DNA from: DASPKM01 sp036402175
GTDB taxonomy: Bacteria; Bacteroidota; Bacteroidia; Chitinophagales; Chitinophagaceae
Assembly (NCBI GenBank): GCA_036402175.1
Contig: DASWTK010000332.1
Span: 1 to 50,786 of the forward strand
Length of the DNA: 50,786 bases
Direction: 5' to 3'
Shown here: piece after piece, positions 1-9,088 of the stretch
Position numbering within the stretch: the first letter of the stretch is position 1
Layout of the letters: each line of letters opens with the position of its first letter
Position numbers and translations under genes: made by a program
Notes under the pieces: generated by a model
The model's input: only the letters and a program-made list of their open reading frames with translations
Told to the model about the DNA's origin: nothing
The model's database searches: none

Positions 1-1
1 T

Positions 2-1447
2 CCGATGTTTGCGCAAATGGAGAGAGGCATTGTTGGCGATGCAAGATATATCGGAAGGTATATCCAGAATTGGGGAATCAATACCGCCAATGATGCGGTT
101 GAACGTCATGGATATTTGCGAAACAGTGATGCCATGGGTGAGATCTGGCGCCAGGCTTATTACGGGATCGGCAAGAATGTTGACCTTATGATAGCCGATG
201 CTGAAAAGGAAGAAAAATGGGAATACGTTGGTGCAGGACTTGCTATCAGGGCATGGTGCTGGCAAACCGCCACCGATTACCATGGCGAGATCATCATCAA
301 ACAGGCTTTCGAACCCAACCGCTTTGTATTTGATTATGATACTCAGGAGACCGCTTATGAAGAGGTAAGACGCCTGTGTAATCTTGCGCTGGAATATTTC
401 GATAAAACTGAAGGCAAACTTGGAAACGCCGCATTATATCCTTCTGCTGATCTTGTATATGGTGGTAACATCGCCAAATGGAAAAGATTTGTTTATGGCA
501 TCCTCGCAAGAAATGCGCACAACTTAACCAACAAATCTTCCTATAACGCTCAAGCTGTAATTGACTTTGTCAATAGCTCTTTGTTAAGCAATTCCGACAA
601 CTTCATTATCCCTCACCCTTCAGGAACTACAACACAGGATAATTCAAATGGATACGGCCCACAAAAAGTCCCTTCACCTTATCCCAGCCTTTCCGGCGCA
701 TATATTCAGGGAAACATGATTGCGAGGTTAATGAACGGCGATGTGTTTGGAGGAGTGGTTGATCCGAGAGCCGCGATCATGCTTGTTCCGAGCCCGGATG
801 GCCAGTACCGCGGTGTAAGGCCTGCTCAGGCTGATCCTAACAGGAATTCAAGTACCAGCATCATTAACGCAACAGAGATACCTAATATTTACGGTATTAA
901 ATCCGGTGTTACTCCTGCCGTAGGTACCGGTAGATTTATTTTCAGGGATAACGTTGGTTTCCTTGTAATGAGTTTTGCTGAAATGATGTTCATCAAAGCA
1001 GAAGCCGCTCTAAGGAAAAATGATGCAGGAACCGCATATAACGCATTTATCGCGGGGATCACCGCACATATGGACTATATCGGCGTAACCGCAACTGCCA
1101 GAAATACATACCTCGCAAGCGCAGCGGTTCCACAAACCGCAGGAGCACTGACTTTGCGGGATATCATGTTGCAGAAATACATCGCGATGTGGGGAGTTGG
1201 AATTCTTGAAACCTGGGTTGATATGAGAAGGTATAATTATGATACCACAGTGTACAGTCGTTATACACTTTTGCCGGACCCTTCTTACAGCAATGGAACC
1301 CTGTTTGAAGACAATGGAGGAAAGCTTGCATATCGTGTTCGTCCAAGGTATAATTCAGAATATGTGTGGAATCTTGAATCATTGAAAAAGATCGGTGGGG
1401 ATAAAATAGATTATCACACAGTGAAGCCATGGTTCATGCTCCCATAA
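2..1447 (+). CDS. SusD/RagB-family outer-membrane lipoprotein, 5'-partial
   Basis: This is the C-terminal roughly 480 residues of a SusD/RagB-type glycan- or peptide-binding lipoprotein that would sit on the outer membrane and cap a SusC-type TonB-dependent channel. The frame is open to the left edge and no signal peptide or lipobox is present, so the ATG at base 5 is probably internal and the true start lies upstream. Supporting sequence: the helix-rich SusD pattern, the hallmark MSFAEMMFIKAEAAL segment around residue 325 (equivalent to the LRLAE..LIRAEA motif of the family) and a C-terminal WGVGILETWVDMRR segment typical of the SusD-like_2 subfamily. A SusC partner is expected immediately upstream, outside the window. 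A DUF4397 lipoprotein follows after 29 bases. The substrate cannot be read from this sequence. Confidence 0.88.
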   Translation, partial: PMFAQMERGIVGDARYIGRYIQNWGINTANDAVERHGYLRNSDAMGEIWRQAYYGIGKNVDLMIADAEKEEKWEYVGAGLAIRAWCWQTATDYHGEIIIKQAFEPNRFVFDYDTQETAYEEVRRLCNLALEYFDKTEGKLGNAALYPSADLVYGGNIAKWKRFVYGILARNAHNLTNKSSYNAQAVIDFVNSSLLSNSDNFIIPHPSGTTTQDNSNGYGPQKVPSPYPSLSGAYIQGNMIARLMNGDVFGGVVDPRAAIMLVPSPDGQYRGVRPAQADPNRNSSTSIINATEIPNIYGIKSGVTPAVGTGRFIFRDNVGFLVMSFAEMMFIKAEAALRKNDAGTAYNAFIAGITAHMDYIGVTATARNTYLASAAVPQTAGALTLRDIMLQKYIAMWGVGILETWVDMRRYNYDTTVYSRYTLLPDPSYSNGTLFEDNGGKLAYRVRPRYNSEYVWNLESLKKIGGDKIDYHTVKPWFMLP

Positions 1448-1476
1448 CCAATCACTTTATTACAAAATCAACTACG

Positions 1477-2202
1477 ATGAAATTTATACTATTCATATTC
1501 GCCCTCGCAGTAGTTCTCGGTTCGTGTGAGAAAAATGAATGGGAGCGCATTGCTCCCGAGGATAAAATTTTAACCAACAAAGCTTTTTTAAAAATTTATA
1601 ATGCTGTTCTGGGCTCTCCCTCCACAAACATATTTGTAGACGGGACAATGGTTATGGGCGGCACCTCTCCTGTTGGATATACAGGGTTATTTCCGGCTTC
1701 AGTAACCTATTCGTCGGTTGAAGCAGGTGCGCATGTTATTAAGGTCGCCGATGTAGCAGCCACCCCATTGCTGAATATTACTGCCAACAACAACTTCGAA
1801 GCGGGGAAGTATTATACTTTGTTCCTTTACGATACATTGAATACCGCAAAGTCAAAATTGGTCCAGGACGATATCCAGGTGCCCGCAGATACTACGGCGC
1901 GTGTCCGTTTTGGAAACTTTTTGTTTTCGTCGGTCGCAATTCCTAATATGGATATCTATTCACAAAGGTTAAAAGCAAATGTATTTTCAAATATTCCGGT
2001 AGGTGAAGTGACAAACTATGTTAATCATCCTTCTAAACTCCAGGATACATTTTATCTGAGAGCTACCGGCACAACTACTAATCTCAATTCCGTTATTTTC
2101 ACACCCGATCAACGGAGAAGCTATACACTTTTAGGAAGAGGCAGATACCAGACAACGTCGGGAACGATCGTAAGAACGCTGACCGTAATGACCAATCGAT
2201 GA
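1477..2202 (+). CDS. DUF4397 domain lipoprotein
   Basis: A 241-residue predicted lipoprotein. I start it at the ATG at 1477 because the product then begins MKFILFIFALAVVLGSC, a clean lipoprotein signal with the lipobox LGSC; a longer reading from 1429 adds 16 residues overlapping the SusD gene and would bury the signal. The mature part has the DUF4397 pattern: an early AFLKIYNAVLGSPSTNIFVDG strand pair and a second repeat beginning ARVRFGNFLFSS, consistent with two beta-sandwich-like halves. It follows the SusD gene by 29 bases and ends at a strong terminator, so it is probably the last gene of that uptake locus and likely surface- or periplasm-exposed. The function of DUF4397 is not established. 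Confidence 0.8.
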   Translation: MKFILFIFALAVVLGSCEKNEWERIAPEDKILTNKAFLKIYNAVLGSPSTNIFVDGTMVMGGTSPVGYTGLFPASVTYSSVEAGAHVIKVADVAATPLLNITANNNFEAGKYYTLFLYDTLNTAKSKLVQDDIQVPADTTARVRFGNFLFSSVAIPNMDIYSQRLKANVFSNIPVGEVTNYVNHPSKLQDTFYLRATGTTTNLNSVIFTPDQRRSYTLLGRGRYQTTSGTIVRTLTVMTNR

Positions 2203-2217
2203 TTCCATCCGAACTAT

Positions 2218-2250
2218 AAAAAAAAGGCTGCAATTATGCGGCCTTTTTTT
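2218..2250. terminator. bidirectional intrinsic terminator
   Basis: GGCTGCA (2226-2232) pairs with TGCGGCC (2237-2243), with one G-T wobble, across a 4-base loop. An A-run before and a T-run after let it work in both directions. It lies between the convergent DUF4397 gene and the SpmA-SpmB gene. Confidence 0.85.
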
Positions 2251-2275
2251 ATTTCATTGCAGTATTTGTAAATGA

Positions 2276-3511
2276 TCAATGAAAGAAGAAATACGCCAGC
2301 GCAATCGCCGCAATCACTCCTGCCAGATCTGCTAACAGCGCCGCGGGCACCGCATAACGTGTTTTCTTGATCCCGACAGATCCGAAATACAAGGCCACTA
2401 TATAAAAGGTTGTATCAGCTGATCCCTGAAATACGCAGGCGAGCTGTCCAACAAAGGAATCCGGGCCATACCTTGTCATTGCTTCAATCATCATTCCCCT
2501 TGCGCCGCTTCCACTGAGCGGTTTCATTAATGCAGTAGGCAAAGCAGGAACAAAATCGGTATTGAAACCAAGGGATGAAAAGAACCAGTTCATGCCCAGG
2601 ATAATATAATCAAAAACGCCGCTTGTGCGCAGTACGCTTATGGCAACAAGCATTCCAACCAGGTAGGGTCTAATTTTAACCGCTATCTCAAATCCCTGCT
2701 TTGCGCCTTCAATGAATGATTCGAACACGTTGACTTTTTTCCGCAATGCGCCGAGTATGAAAATAAAAAAGATCAGCAGTATGATGCCGTTGCTTAAGAG
2801 TCGTGAAAACGTTGTGATCCCTTCCTTTGTAAGATAATAGCGCATGTAAAACATCAGTAACGCAAGCAAAAAGGTCACCCCTCCTACCCAAAGCAGGATC
2901 ACAGGCTGAAAAAGATTGATGCGCTGTTTTATTGCCACCACTGTCATTGCCGTTATGGTTGCAATGAAAGTAGCGATCATGCACGGTATGAAGATGCTGG
3001 TGGGGTCATTTGATTTCAGGATCACCCGCTGCGCAATAATGCTGACGGGTATGAGTGTTAGTCCGGATGCATGCAGCACCATGAACATTATCTGCGGATT
3101 GGAGGCGGTTTCTTTATCGGGGTTCACATCCTGCAGGCTTTGCATCGCTTTTAATCCAAATGGTGTAGCTGCATTGTCGAGTCCCAGCAGGTTTGCCGAA
3201 AAGTTCATCATCATATGCCCCATTGCCGGGTGGTTCTTTGGAAGTTCGGGGAACAACCTGCTGAAGAAAGGGCCAACTATCCTGGAGAGAAATCCGATCG
3301 CGCCCGCACGCTCCCCTACGTTCATAAATCCAAGGAACAGGCTCATGATGCCTATCAGCCCTATTGATATGTCAACGCCGGTTTTTGATGAGTCGAATAT
3401 GCCATCAACAACCGTTTTGAAAATTTCAGTATTTCCTTCCACAAGGAGTTTTATAGTCGCTACAACAAATGCCAGCAGGAAGAATGAGATCCAGATATAA
3501 TTGAGCGCCAT
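2276..3511 (-). CDS. fused SpmA-SpmB (nucleoside-recognition/Gate domain) membrane protein
   Basis: A 411-residue polytopic membrane protein. The N-terminal half matches SpmA, with NFSANLLGLDNAATPFGLKAM around residue 105. The C-terminal half matches SpmB, with LPTALMKPLSGSGARGMM and VFQGSADTTFYIVALYFGSVG near residues 325-380. The two halves are joined by a linker with transmembrane segments. In spore formers SpmA and SpmB are separate proteins affecting spore-core dehydration; in Bacteroidota a single fused protein is common and its role is unknown, perhaps transport of a small solute via the nucleoside-recognition (Gate) fold. There is no sporulation context here. It is a single gene, convergent with DUF4397 and divergent from the rhodanese gene. 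Confidence 0.85.
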   Translation of the reverse strand: MALNYIWISFFLLAFVVATIKLLVEGNTEIFKTVVDGIFDSSKTGVDISIGLIGIMSLFLGFMNVGERAGAIGFLSRIVGPFFSRLFPELPKNHPAMGHMMMNFSANLLGLDNAATPFGLKAMQSLQDVNPDKETASNPQIMFMVLHASGLTLIPVSIIAQRVILKSNDPTSIFIPCMIATFIATITAMTVVAIKQRINLFQPVILLWVGGVTFLLALLMFYMRYYLTKEGITTFSRLLSNGIILLIFFIFILGALRKKVNVFESFIEGAKQGFEIAVKIRPYLVGMLVAISVLRTSGVFDYIILGMNWFFSSLGFNTDFVPALPTALMKPLSGSGARGMMIEAMTRYGPDSFVGQLACVFQGSADTTFYIVALYFGSVGIKKTRYAVPAALLADLAGVIAAIALAYFFFH

Positions 3512-3571
3512 TGGGGAGTTGGTTAAGGGGTGAAAATAAGGAATTTCATTATGCCATTCATCATATAAGGA

Positions 3572-3602
3572 TTGCGATCTGCGCGCCCGCGGGTTAACTT
3601 TA
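3572..3602 (+). promoter_or_regulatory. candidate promoter for the rhodanese gene
   Basis: TTG at 3572-3574 lies 20 bases upstream of TAACTTTA at 3595-3602, which matches the Bacteroidota TAnnTTTG box at 7 of 8 positions. The ATG at 3617 is only 14 bases further on. Prediction only. Confidence 0.35.
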
Positions 3603-3616
3603 AAAAAACATCCTGT

Positions 3617-4843
3617 ATGCGTATTCCATTGCTTTGCCTGGCGCTTTTGTGCACCCTTGCTTCACTTGGCCAGTTCAAAAACGACAATATACTTTATAAA
3701 ACGGTTTACGTACAGGATCTTTGCGCTCAATTAAAAGCCAATCCCAATGCCGTGCTGCTGGATGTACGATCAAAAGGTGAATATGACGATACCTTGTCAA
3801 CGGCTGCAAGCCTGAACATCGGCAGGTTGAAAAATACCATTCACCTCGATATACGCGAAATGCCTGCAAGATGGCGCGAGCTGGCGCCGCACAAGGACAA
3901 ACCAATTTATGTAATGTGTTCACATAGCCAGCGCAGCCGGCGCGTGTCAAAAATGCTGGCCGACAGCGGCTTCACGAACATCATCAATGTAAACGGTGGC
4001 CTTACTACTTACAACCTGTTCGCCGCTTCCGAAGCGCTTTGCAAGGATGGGCTATACCAGACCAATAACCGCTATTCGCTCGTCTCGCCAATAAACCTTT
4101 GCGGCTTTTTATCCTCTGCCAAAAATACTTTCATTCTGGATGTAAGGAGCGACTCAGCTTTTCGTGGTATCACTTCCGACGAACGTCAGAATGCCTTTGG
4201 GAAATTGAAAGGATCGGTGAACATTCCGCTTTCATCTTTAAAAAAATCGGTTGATGGAATACCATCCGGGAAAAAGATATTGATCGTCGACGATTTTGGA
4301 AATGATGCGGCGGAAGCAGGCCGACTGCTGACCGAAAAAGGTTTTAATGATGTTCATGTGCTGTTTAACGGACTGGATATGCTGATGAGCAGAAGCAGGA
4401 ATGAGGTTGGCTGCAGCAGTTCGGTTATAGAACGCAACGTAAAATATCAAACCATTTCAGGCGATGAATTTGACGCACTGGTAAAAAAGGAAAAAGACCT
4501 GGTCATCGTCGACATTCGCCCAACCGAAGAATTTAATAACCAGGCAAAACAGACTTTCCGCAATGCCGGCCATATCAGGAATGCAGTCAACATCCCGGTC
4601 AGCGAACTGGAAAAACGTGTGACCGAACTTACCCCCTCCAAAAACAAGCCGGTTGTTGTTTACAATTTCAGCAGCGGCGGGCAGGAAGCATACAAGGCCG
4701 CCAACATGCTGGTAAAGGAAAACTTTTCAAAGGTGTATGTTCTTTCTGGTGGGCTGTTCAATCTCAGGTGGCAGGCCGCAAATCTGAAAGGTAAATCCCA
4801 ACTTAAAGATTACGTCATAGATATTCCCGCTGATAATCAATAA
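3617..4843 (+). CDS. secreted triple-rhodanese-domain protein
   Basis: A 408-residue protein with an N-terminal signal peptide (MRIPLLCLALLCTLASLGQ), predicted periplasmic. The start at 3617 was chosen over 3572 because it places the signal peptide at the N-terminus. Three rhodanese-like domains follow, each beginning with a (L/I)D(V/I)R motif: LLDVRSKGEY, FILDVRSDSAF and VIVDIRPTEEF. Only the first has a catalytic cysteine loop (CSHSQRS); in the second the equivalent position reads DDFGNDA and in the third NFSSGGQ. Domain 1 could be a sulfurtransferase or other thiol enzyme; domains 2 and 3 look non-catalytic and may bind or scaffold. The gene stands alone between divergent and unrelated genes. 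The physiological substrate is unknown. Confidence 0.85.
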   Translation: MRIPLLCLALLCTLASLGQFKNDNILYKTVYVQDLCAQLKANPNAVLLDVRSKGEYDDTLSTAASLNIGRLKNTIHLDIREMPARWRELAPHKDKPIYVMCSHSQRSRRVSKMLADSGFTNIINVNGGLTTYNLFAASEALCKDGLYQTNNRYSLVSPINLCGFLSSAKNTFILDVRSDSAFRGITSDERQNAFGKLKGSVNIPLSSLKKSVDGIPSGKKILIVDDFGNDAAEAGRLLTEKGFNDVHVLFNGLDMLMSRSRNEVGCSSSVIERNVKYQTISGDEFDALVKKEKDLVIVDIRPTEEFNNQAKQTFRNAGHIRNAVNIPVSELEKRVTELTPSKNKPVVVYNFSSGGQEAYKAANMLVKENFSKVYVLSGGLFNLRWQAANLKGKSQLKDYVIDIPADNQ

Positions 4844-4941
4844 TCTGCCCGCCTTATCTTCAATAACTAATTAAACTCATAATTTTCTTCAAACCCACTC
4901 AAAGCGCCCAATAATCAATTAACATTATTCAATAATCCCCG

Positions 4942-4949
4942 TACTTTTG
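4942..4949 (+). promoter_or_regulatory. candidate -7 promoter box of ychF
   Basis: TACTTTTG exactly fits the Bacteroidota TAnnTTTG element. The start codon is 60 bases downstream. I see no clear TTTG or TTG -33 element at the usual spacing. Confidence 0.5.
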
Positions 4950-4952
4950 CGC

Positions 4953-4978
4953 GCCAATTGGCTTATTTGCCAATTGGC
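4953..4978. repeat. two GCCAATTGGC palindromes in the ychF leader
   Basis: The perfect 10-base palindrome GCCAATTGGC occurs at 4953-4962 and again at 4969-4978, with a six-base gap, followed by a further TTGGC at 4983-4987. They lie directly after the candidate -7 box, where an operator or a leader hairpin would sit. They may also be a low-complexity spacer without function. Confidence 0.6.
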
Positions 4979-5009
4979 ATTATTGGCTAATTAAACATAA
5001 AACATAATC

Positions 5010-6110
5010 ATGGCTCTTCAGGCAGGAATTGTGGGTTTGCCGAACGTGGGAAAATCTACCCTTTTTAATGCGCTCAGTAATGCTAAGGCACAGGCCGCGA
5101 ATTTTCCGTTTTGCACCATTGAACCAAATGTGGGTGTCATAACCGTGCCGGACAACAGGTTGATTGAATTGGAAAAGCTGGTAAAACCTCAGCGCGTACT
5201 TCCAACAACAGTAGAGATCGTAGACATCGCCGGACTGGTTAAAGGCGCAAGCAAGGGCGAAGGACTGGGCAATCAGTTCCTGGGAAACATCCGCAGCACC
5301 GATGCCATCATTCACGTGCTCAGGTGTTTTGAAGATGATAATGTGATCCATGTTGACGGTAGTGTGAACCCGGTCAGGGATAAAGAGATCATAGATATAG
5401 AACTTCAGCTGAAGGACCTTGATACAGTTGAAAAAAAGATATCCAAAGTTGAGAAGCTGGTACGGACCAATGAAAAGGATGCTGCCCATGCACTAGAAAT
5501 TCTGCAGGGATTGAAAAAGCACCTGGAGCAGGGTTTTAATGCCCGGTCTTTTGAATGCTCGAAAGAAGAGCGCGAAAAGTTTATCAGCGATATGTTTCTG
5601 CTGACGGTTAAACCGGTGATCTACGTTTGTAATGTCGACGAGCAGTCTGTTGTAAAAGGAAACAAACACACACAGGCCATTCAGGAAAAAGTGAAAAACG
5701 AAAATGCCGAAATTCTTTATATCAGTGCTGCTATAGAAAGCGAGATCGCCACACTGGAAAGCTTTGAGGAAAGACAGATGTTTCTCGAAGACCTTGGCCT
5801 TAAAGAATCCGGCGTAACGCGACTGATCAAATCAACCTATCGGTTGCTGAACCTTGCAACCTATTTTACCGCTGGCGAAAAAGAAGTGCGCGCATGGACT
5901 ATCACCAAAGGAATGCTTGCGCCGCAGGCCGCGGGCGTGATCCATACTGATTTTGAAAAAGGCTTTATCCGTGCGGAAGTGATCAAGTACGCTGATTTTA
6001 TAAAATACGGATCAGAGGCAGCCTGTAGGGATGCAGGTAAACTGGCAGTCCAGGGCAAAGACTACCTGGTTGAGGATGGAGATATCATGCACTTCCGTTT
6101 TAATGTATGA
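5010..6110 (+). CDS. ychF: redox-regulated ATPase YchF
   Basis: A 366-residue Obg-family P-loop NTPase of the YchF/OLA1 type, cytosolic and ribosome-associated in characterised homologues, hydrolysing ATP rather than GTP. Visible features: the G1 loop GLPNVGKST near the N-terminus, G3 DIAGLVKGAS around residue 73, and an NxxE motif (NVDE) in place of the GTP-specific NKxD, which explains the ATP preference. The C-terminal TGS domain ends with GDIMHFRFNV. The length is typical for the family. It has its own candidate promoter and a hairpin terminator, so it is probably monocistronic. Confidence 0.96.
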   Translation: MALQAGIVGLPNVGKSTLFNALSNAKAQAANFPFCTIEPNVGVITVPDNRLIELEKLVKPQRVLPTTVEIVDIAGLVKGASKGEGLGNQFLGNIRSTDAIIHVLRCFEDDNVIHVDGSVNPVRDKEIIDIELQLKDLDTVEKKISKVEKLVRTNEKDAAHALEILQGLKKHLEQGFNARSFECSKEEREKFISDMFLLTVKPVIYVCNVDEQSVVKGNKHTQAIQEKVKNENAEILYISAAIESEIATLESFEERQMFLEDLGLKESGVTRLIKSTYRLLNLATYFTAGEKEVRAWTITKGMLAPQAAGVIHTDFEKGFIRAEVIKYADFIKYGSEAACRDAGKLAVQGKDYLVEDGDIMHFRFNV

Positions 6111-6139
6111 TGAAGTTGAATAAACTGAATTAAAATAGA

Positions 6140-6164
6140 AAAGGCTTCCATGTTGGAAGCCTTT
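6140..6164. terminator. bidirectional terminator between ychF and the TonB receptor gene
   Basis: A perfect 11-bp stem, AAAGGCTTCCA (6140-6150) with TGGAAGCCTTT (6154-6164), around a 3-base loop. T-rich sequence follows on both strands. It separates two convergent genes. Confidence 0.85.
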
Positions 6165-6193
6165 CTTACTAACCCTGGTTTCTTTCTAAAGAA

Positions 6194-9088
6194 TTAAAAG
6201 ACGTTATAGCCAAAGCTGAGATAATAAATTCCTCCGATCTCAGGATTTCCGAATGCGGTTTTATAGTAATTATTGAAAAGATTCGATGCACCTAATTTCA
6301 CAAGTGACCTGCTTGCAGGAAGTTTATAACTTACCTGCGCGTCTACTGTAGTGAAACCACCAATTGTACCCTGGCGGAAATCGCTCTGGTAGAAGAAGTC
6401 ATCCTGCTTGCGAAGCATGATACTGAAACCTAAGCGATTCTGGTATCCGAAGCCTGTATTGCCGATTCCAATATTCAACCTGTAAGTTGGAACGTTGAAG
6501 AAAGCAACGAATCCGGAATCCACATCCGTGATCCTGTCGCCGGTTGCATTGATGCTGAAGGTAAAGTTGCGTGGGAGCAACCAGTCAACACCCGCGCCGA
6601 ATCCATAAGTAGTTACCTTATTTACACTGTTAACGGCAACCGAGAAAGTGGTCCTCCTGGAAGCATCATATACCTGCAATGGCTGGTTCGGATCATTGGG
6701 CTGCATTACGATCCTTCTTCCAAGGAAATTATCGTATTTGCCATAGTATCCATAAAGATCAATCAAAACCTTTTTCCCAAACAATCCCTTATATCCTACT
6801 TCATATGAGCGAAGTGTTTCGGCTTTGTATTCAGGAAAAACAGCCTTCTGCAATGCCGCTGGATTGCCCAGCACCACGCTTTCGAATGTATAAGGTTGGT
6901 TGCTGTCGAATTTGTAGAAACTTCTCAACTCCGGAAGTCCTCCGATCAGAATGGTTCCGCCTCCGATCTCAAGGTTGATCCATTGGTTCTGCGTTGTTGG
7001 GAACCGGTACGCAGTCTGGTACGATGCACGGATGTTGTGGTTTTCAACAACCTTTAATACCGCAGATACACGGGGAGTGAACCGTCCTGCGAAATTTTCA
7101 TTGTAATCGTAGCGACCAGCTGCGCTAAGTTTCAGTCGGTCTTTAAAAATACTCTTTGTAACCTGTGCATACGCGCCAAGTTCATTTATTGAGATTGGTC
7201 CGCTGCTGTCGGCAAACAATGTACCTTTTGAATTAAGAACATATTGTTTCCAGTTGCCGCCAACTATCAGGTCAACCACTTTGAGTTTGTTACCCAAATT
7301 GTATTGACCGTCTATTACATACAGGTCAGACCTGTCGAGGAATAAACCACCCTGAGGGATTGGTTTTAACCGGACCTGATCGAATAATTGCTTGAACTGT
7401 GTTGATCCGGGAACAGGACGACCAACATCAGCTGCGGCTCTTGCCGTAAGATGCGCTGCGAACGGATCCTGTCCTGCCGCGATTGCGCCAAAATAATTAC
7501 CTACGTAAGTTGGAAACCAGGTAGTGCTGGGCTTCCATGCTTCATTGAATAGCCTGGTAGTTACCGTTGCGTTGAAAGATTCGCCGGAATTTTCCTGGGT
7601 AGTATACGCGCGTACAAACCAGTCGTTGTGTTTGAACTCAAGTTTGTACTGCCCCATTTTCAGGTCTTTCAACGAATACCTGTCGCTACCTGTATAAACT
7701 GTATTACCGGTTCCCCAGTAACCCGAAAGCGAAGCTTCGATGCTTTCAGTTATTTTATAATGAAAAGCTCCTGAAAGGCGTACGTTTACTGTGTTATTGT
7801 TCACAACATCCCTTTCATTGTATCCTGTTCTGGATACAAGCTGGTTAGGAAACAGATTATTCCTTAATCCAAAATAAAAAGGTACGAGCGTGCTGACAGA
7901 AGGTTGTAATGCTGCCGGCAAACTTCCGATGAACGCTCCGATCTGTGCCGGAGTGGCGTTGGCAGGAAGGGCGGCATTCATGGCTGCTACGATATCAAGA
8001 GTATTTCCTGTTGCCTGCAGGATGCCTGCGCGTGTTTGAGATTGAACCGCATTGGCAACAGAGATCATGTTGGCATTGGTTTCATCACCATAAACATTCA
8101 CACCGTCATAGTTCGGGTCGGTCCTTCTCGTTCCGGGTTTCACACCTCCGTACTGACTGCGTGCCGCATCACCAATGAGATAGTTACTTGTATCAGTACC
8201 GATCCAGTCCTTAGCGTGAATGAACTGGGCACCGATCTTGAAAGCCATTTTATCGGAAACCTTGTGTCCCCAGCGCATCGACCAGTCGAAATAAGGTGAA
8301 GCTGAATTCCGCTGACGGCGATCTGTGTGCATGATACCGTTCTTTACCTGGAAACTTAAGCCCTGGTAACGAAAGGGGTTTTTGCTGTTGATCAAAAGTG
8401 TACCATTCATTCCTCCTGGTCCATACAGCACAGAAGAGGCGCCTGGTAGTAATTCCATGCTCTCAACATCAAGCTCCGTAAGACCAATAACCGAGCCTAC
8501 AGAGAAGTTAAGTCCCGGAGCCTGGTTATCCATACCATCCACAAGCTGGTTAAGCCTTGCATTACCGCTTCCGTTGAAGCCCCTTGTACTTGGGGTTGCA
8601 TAGGTCAGACTGGAATAAGTGAGATCCACTCCCTTGATATTACGCAACATATCATAATAAGTAGTGGCGGGAGTATTCCTGATATTGGCAGAATTTATTC
8701 GTTCGATGGAAACCGGCGACTCAAGGATCCGCTCAGGAACCCTGCTGGCTGAAATAACAACCTCCACTCCAAGAGTAGATGCCGGTGTTAGTTCTACATC
8801 CACGGTTTGACTGGCGCTGGTAACCTGTACTTCTTTAGGCTCATAGCCGACTGAAGTGATCACGATCGTAAAAGGTGGTTGCTGACTGGTGACCAGGCGG
8901 AAGTTACCTTTGTCATCGGTAAACGTTCCGGCGGTAGAGCCTTTGATCGTTACTGAAACTGCTGGAACCACATCTTTATTGGAGGTATTGCGCACGTTTC
9001 CGGTGATGGTTACGGTTTGGGCAAGCGCAGCCATTGACCAAAAGGCTGACAATGCAAAAGCAGCCAGAAACCGGTAGCTTTTTCTCAT
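6194..9088 (-). CDS. TonB-dependent outer-membrane receptor with carboxypeptidase-like N-domain
   Basis: A 964-residue TonB-dependent receptor. A signal peptide ending ALAQ is followed by a carboxypeptidase-regulatory-like beta-sandwich at about residues 25-110 (VTIKGSTAGTFTDDKGNF). The plug domain is at about 115-240, with SRVPERILESPVSIERI, STRGFNGSGNARLNQLVDGMD and the LLPGASSVLYGPGGMNG signature. A long beta-barrel follows and ends in the aromatic outer-membrane insertion signal YYLSFGYNVF. It imports an unidentified substrate using TonB-ExbBD energy. Unlike a SusC protein it has no SusD gene beside it, which fits a siderophore, vitamin or metal receptor better than a glycan channel. Transcribed alone. 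Confidence 0.92.
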   Translation of the reverse strand: MRKSYRFLAAFALSAFWSMAALAQTVTITGNVRNTSNKDVVPAVSVTIKGSTAGTFTDDKGNFRLVTSQQPPFTIVITSVGYEPKEVQVTSASQTVDVELTPASTLGVEVVISASRVPERILESPVSIERINSANIRNTPATTYYDMLRNIKGVDLTYSSLTYATPSTRGFNGSGNARLNQLVDGMDNQAPGLNFSVGSVIGLTELDVESMELLPGASSVLYGPGGMNGTLLINSKNPFRYQGLSFQVKNGIMHTDRRQRNSASPYFDWSMRWGHKVSDKMAFKIGAQFIHAKDWIGTDTSNYLIGDAARSQYGGVKPGTRRTDPNYDGVNVYGDETNANMISVANAVQSQTRAGILQATGNTLDIVAAMNAALPANATPAQIGAFIGSLPAALQPSVSTLVPFYFGLRNNLFPNQLVSRTGYNERDVVNNNTVNVRLSGAFHYKITESIEASLSGYWGTGNTVYTGSDRYSLKDLKMGQYKLEFKHNDWFVRAYTTQENSGESFNATVTTRLFNEAWKPSTTWFPTYVGNYFGAIAAGQDPFAAHLTARAAADVGRPVPGSTQFKQLFDQVRLKPIPQGGLFLDRSDLYVIDGQYNLGNKLKVVDLIVGGNWKQYVLNSKGTLFADSSGPISINELGAYAQVTKSIFKDRLKLSAAGRYDYNENFAGRFTPRVSAVLKVVENHNIRASYQTAYRFPTTQNQWINLEIGGGTILIGGLPELRSFYKFDSNQPYTFESVVLGNPAALQKAVFPEYKAETLRSYEVGYKGLFGKKVLIDLYGYYGKYDNFLGRRIVMQPNDPNQPLQVYDASRRTTFSVAVNSVNKVTTYGFGAGVDWLLPRNFTFSINATGDRITDVDSGFVAFFNVPTYRLNIGIGNTGFGYQNRLGFSIMLRKQDDFFYQSDFRQGTIGGFTTVDAQVSYKLPASRSLVKLGASNLFNNYYKTAFGNPEIGGIYYLSFGYNVF

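Noticed and set aside
1429..1476. Longer start of the DUF4397 gene overlapping the SusD gene
   Set aside because: It would place 16 residues before a clear lipoprotein signal, so the ATG at 1477 is better.
2916..3500. 194-codon open frame opposite the SpmA-SpmB gene
   Set aside because: Shadow frame: it is antisense to conserved coding sequence and its product is low-similarity hydrophobic sequence.
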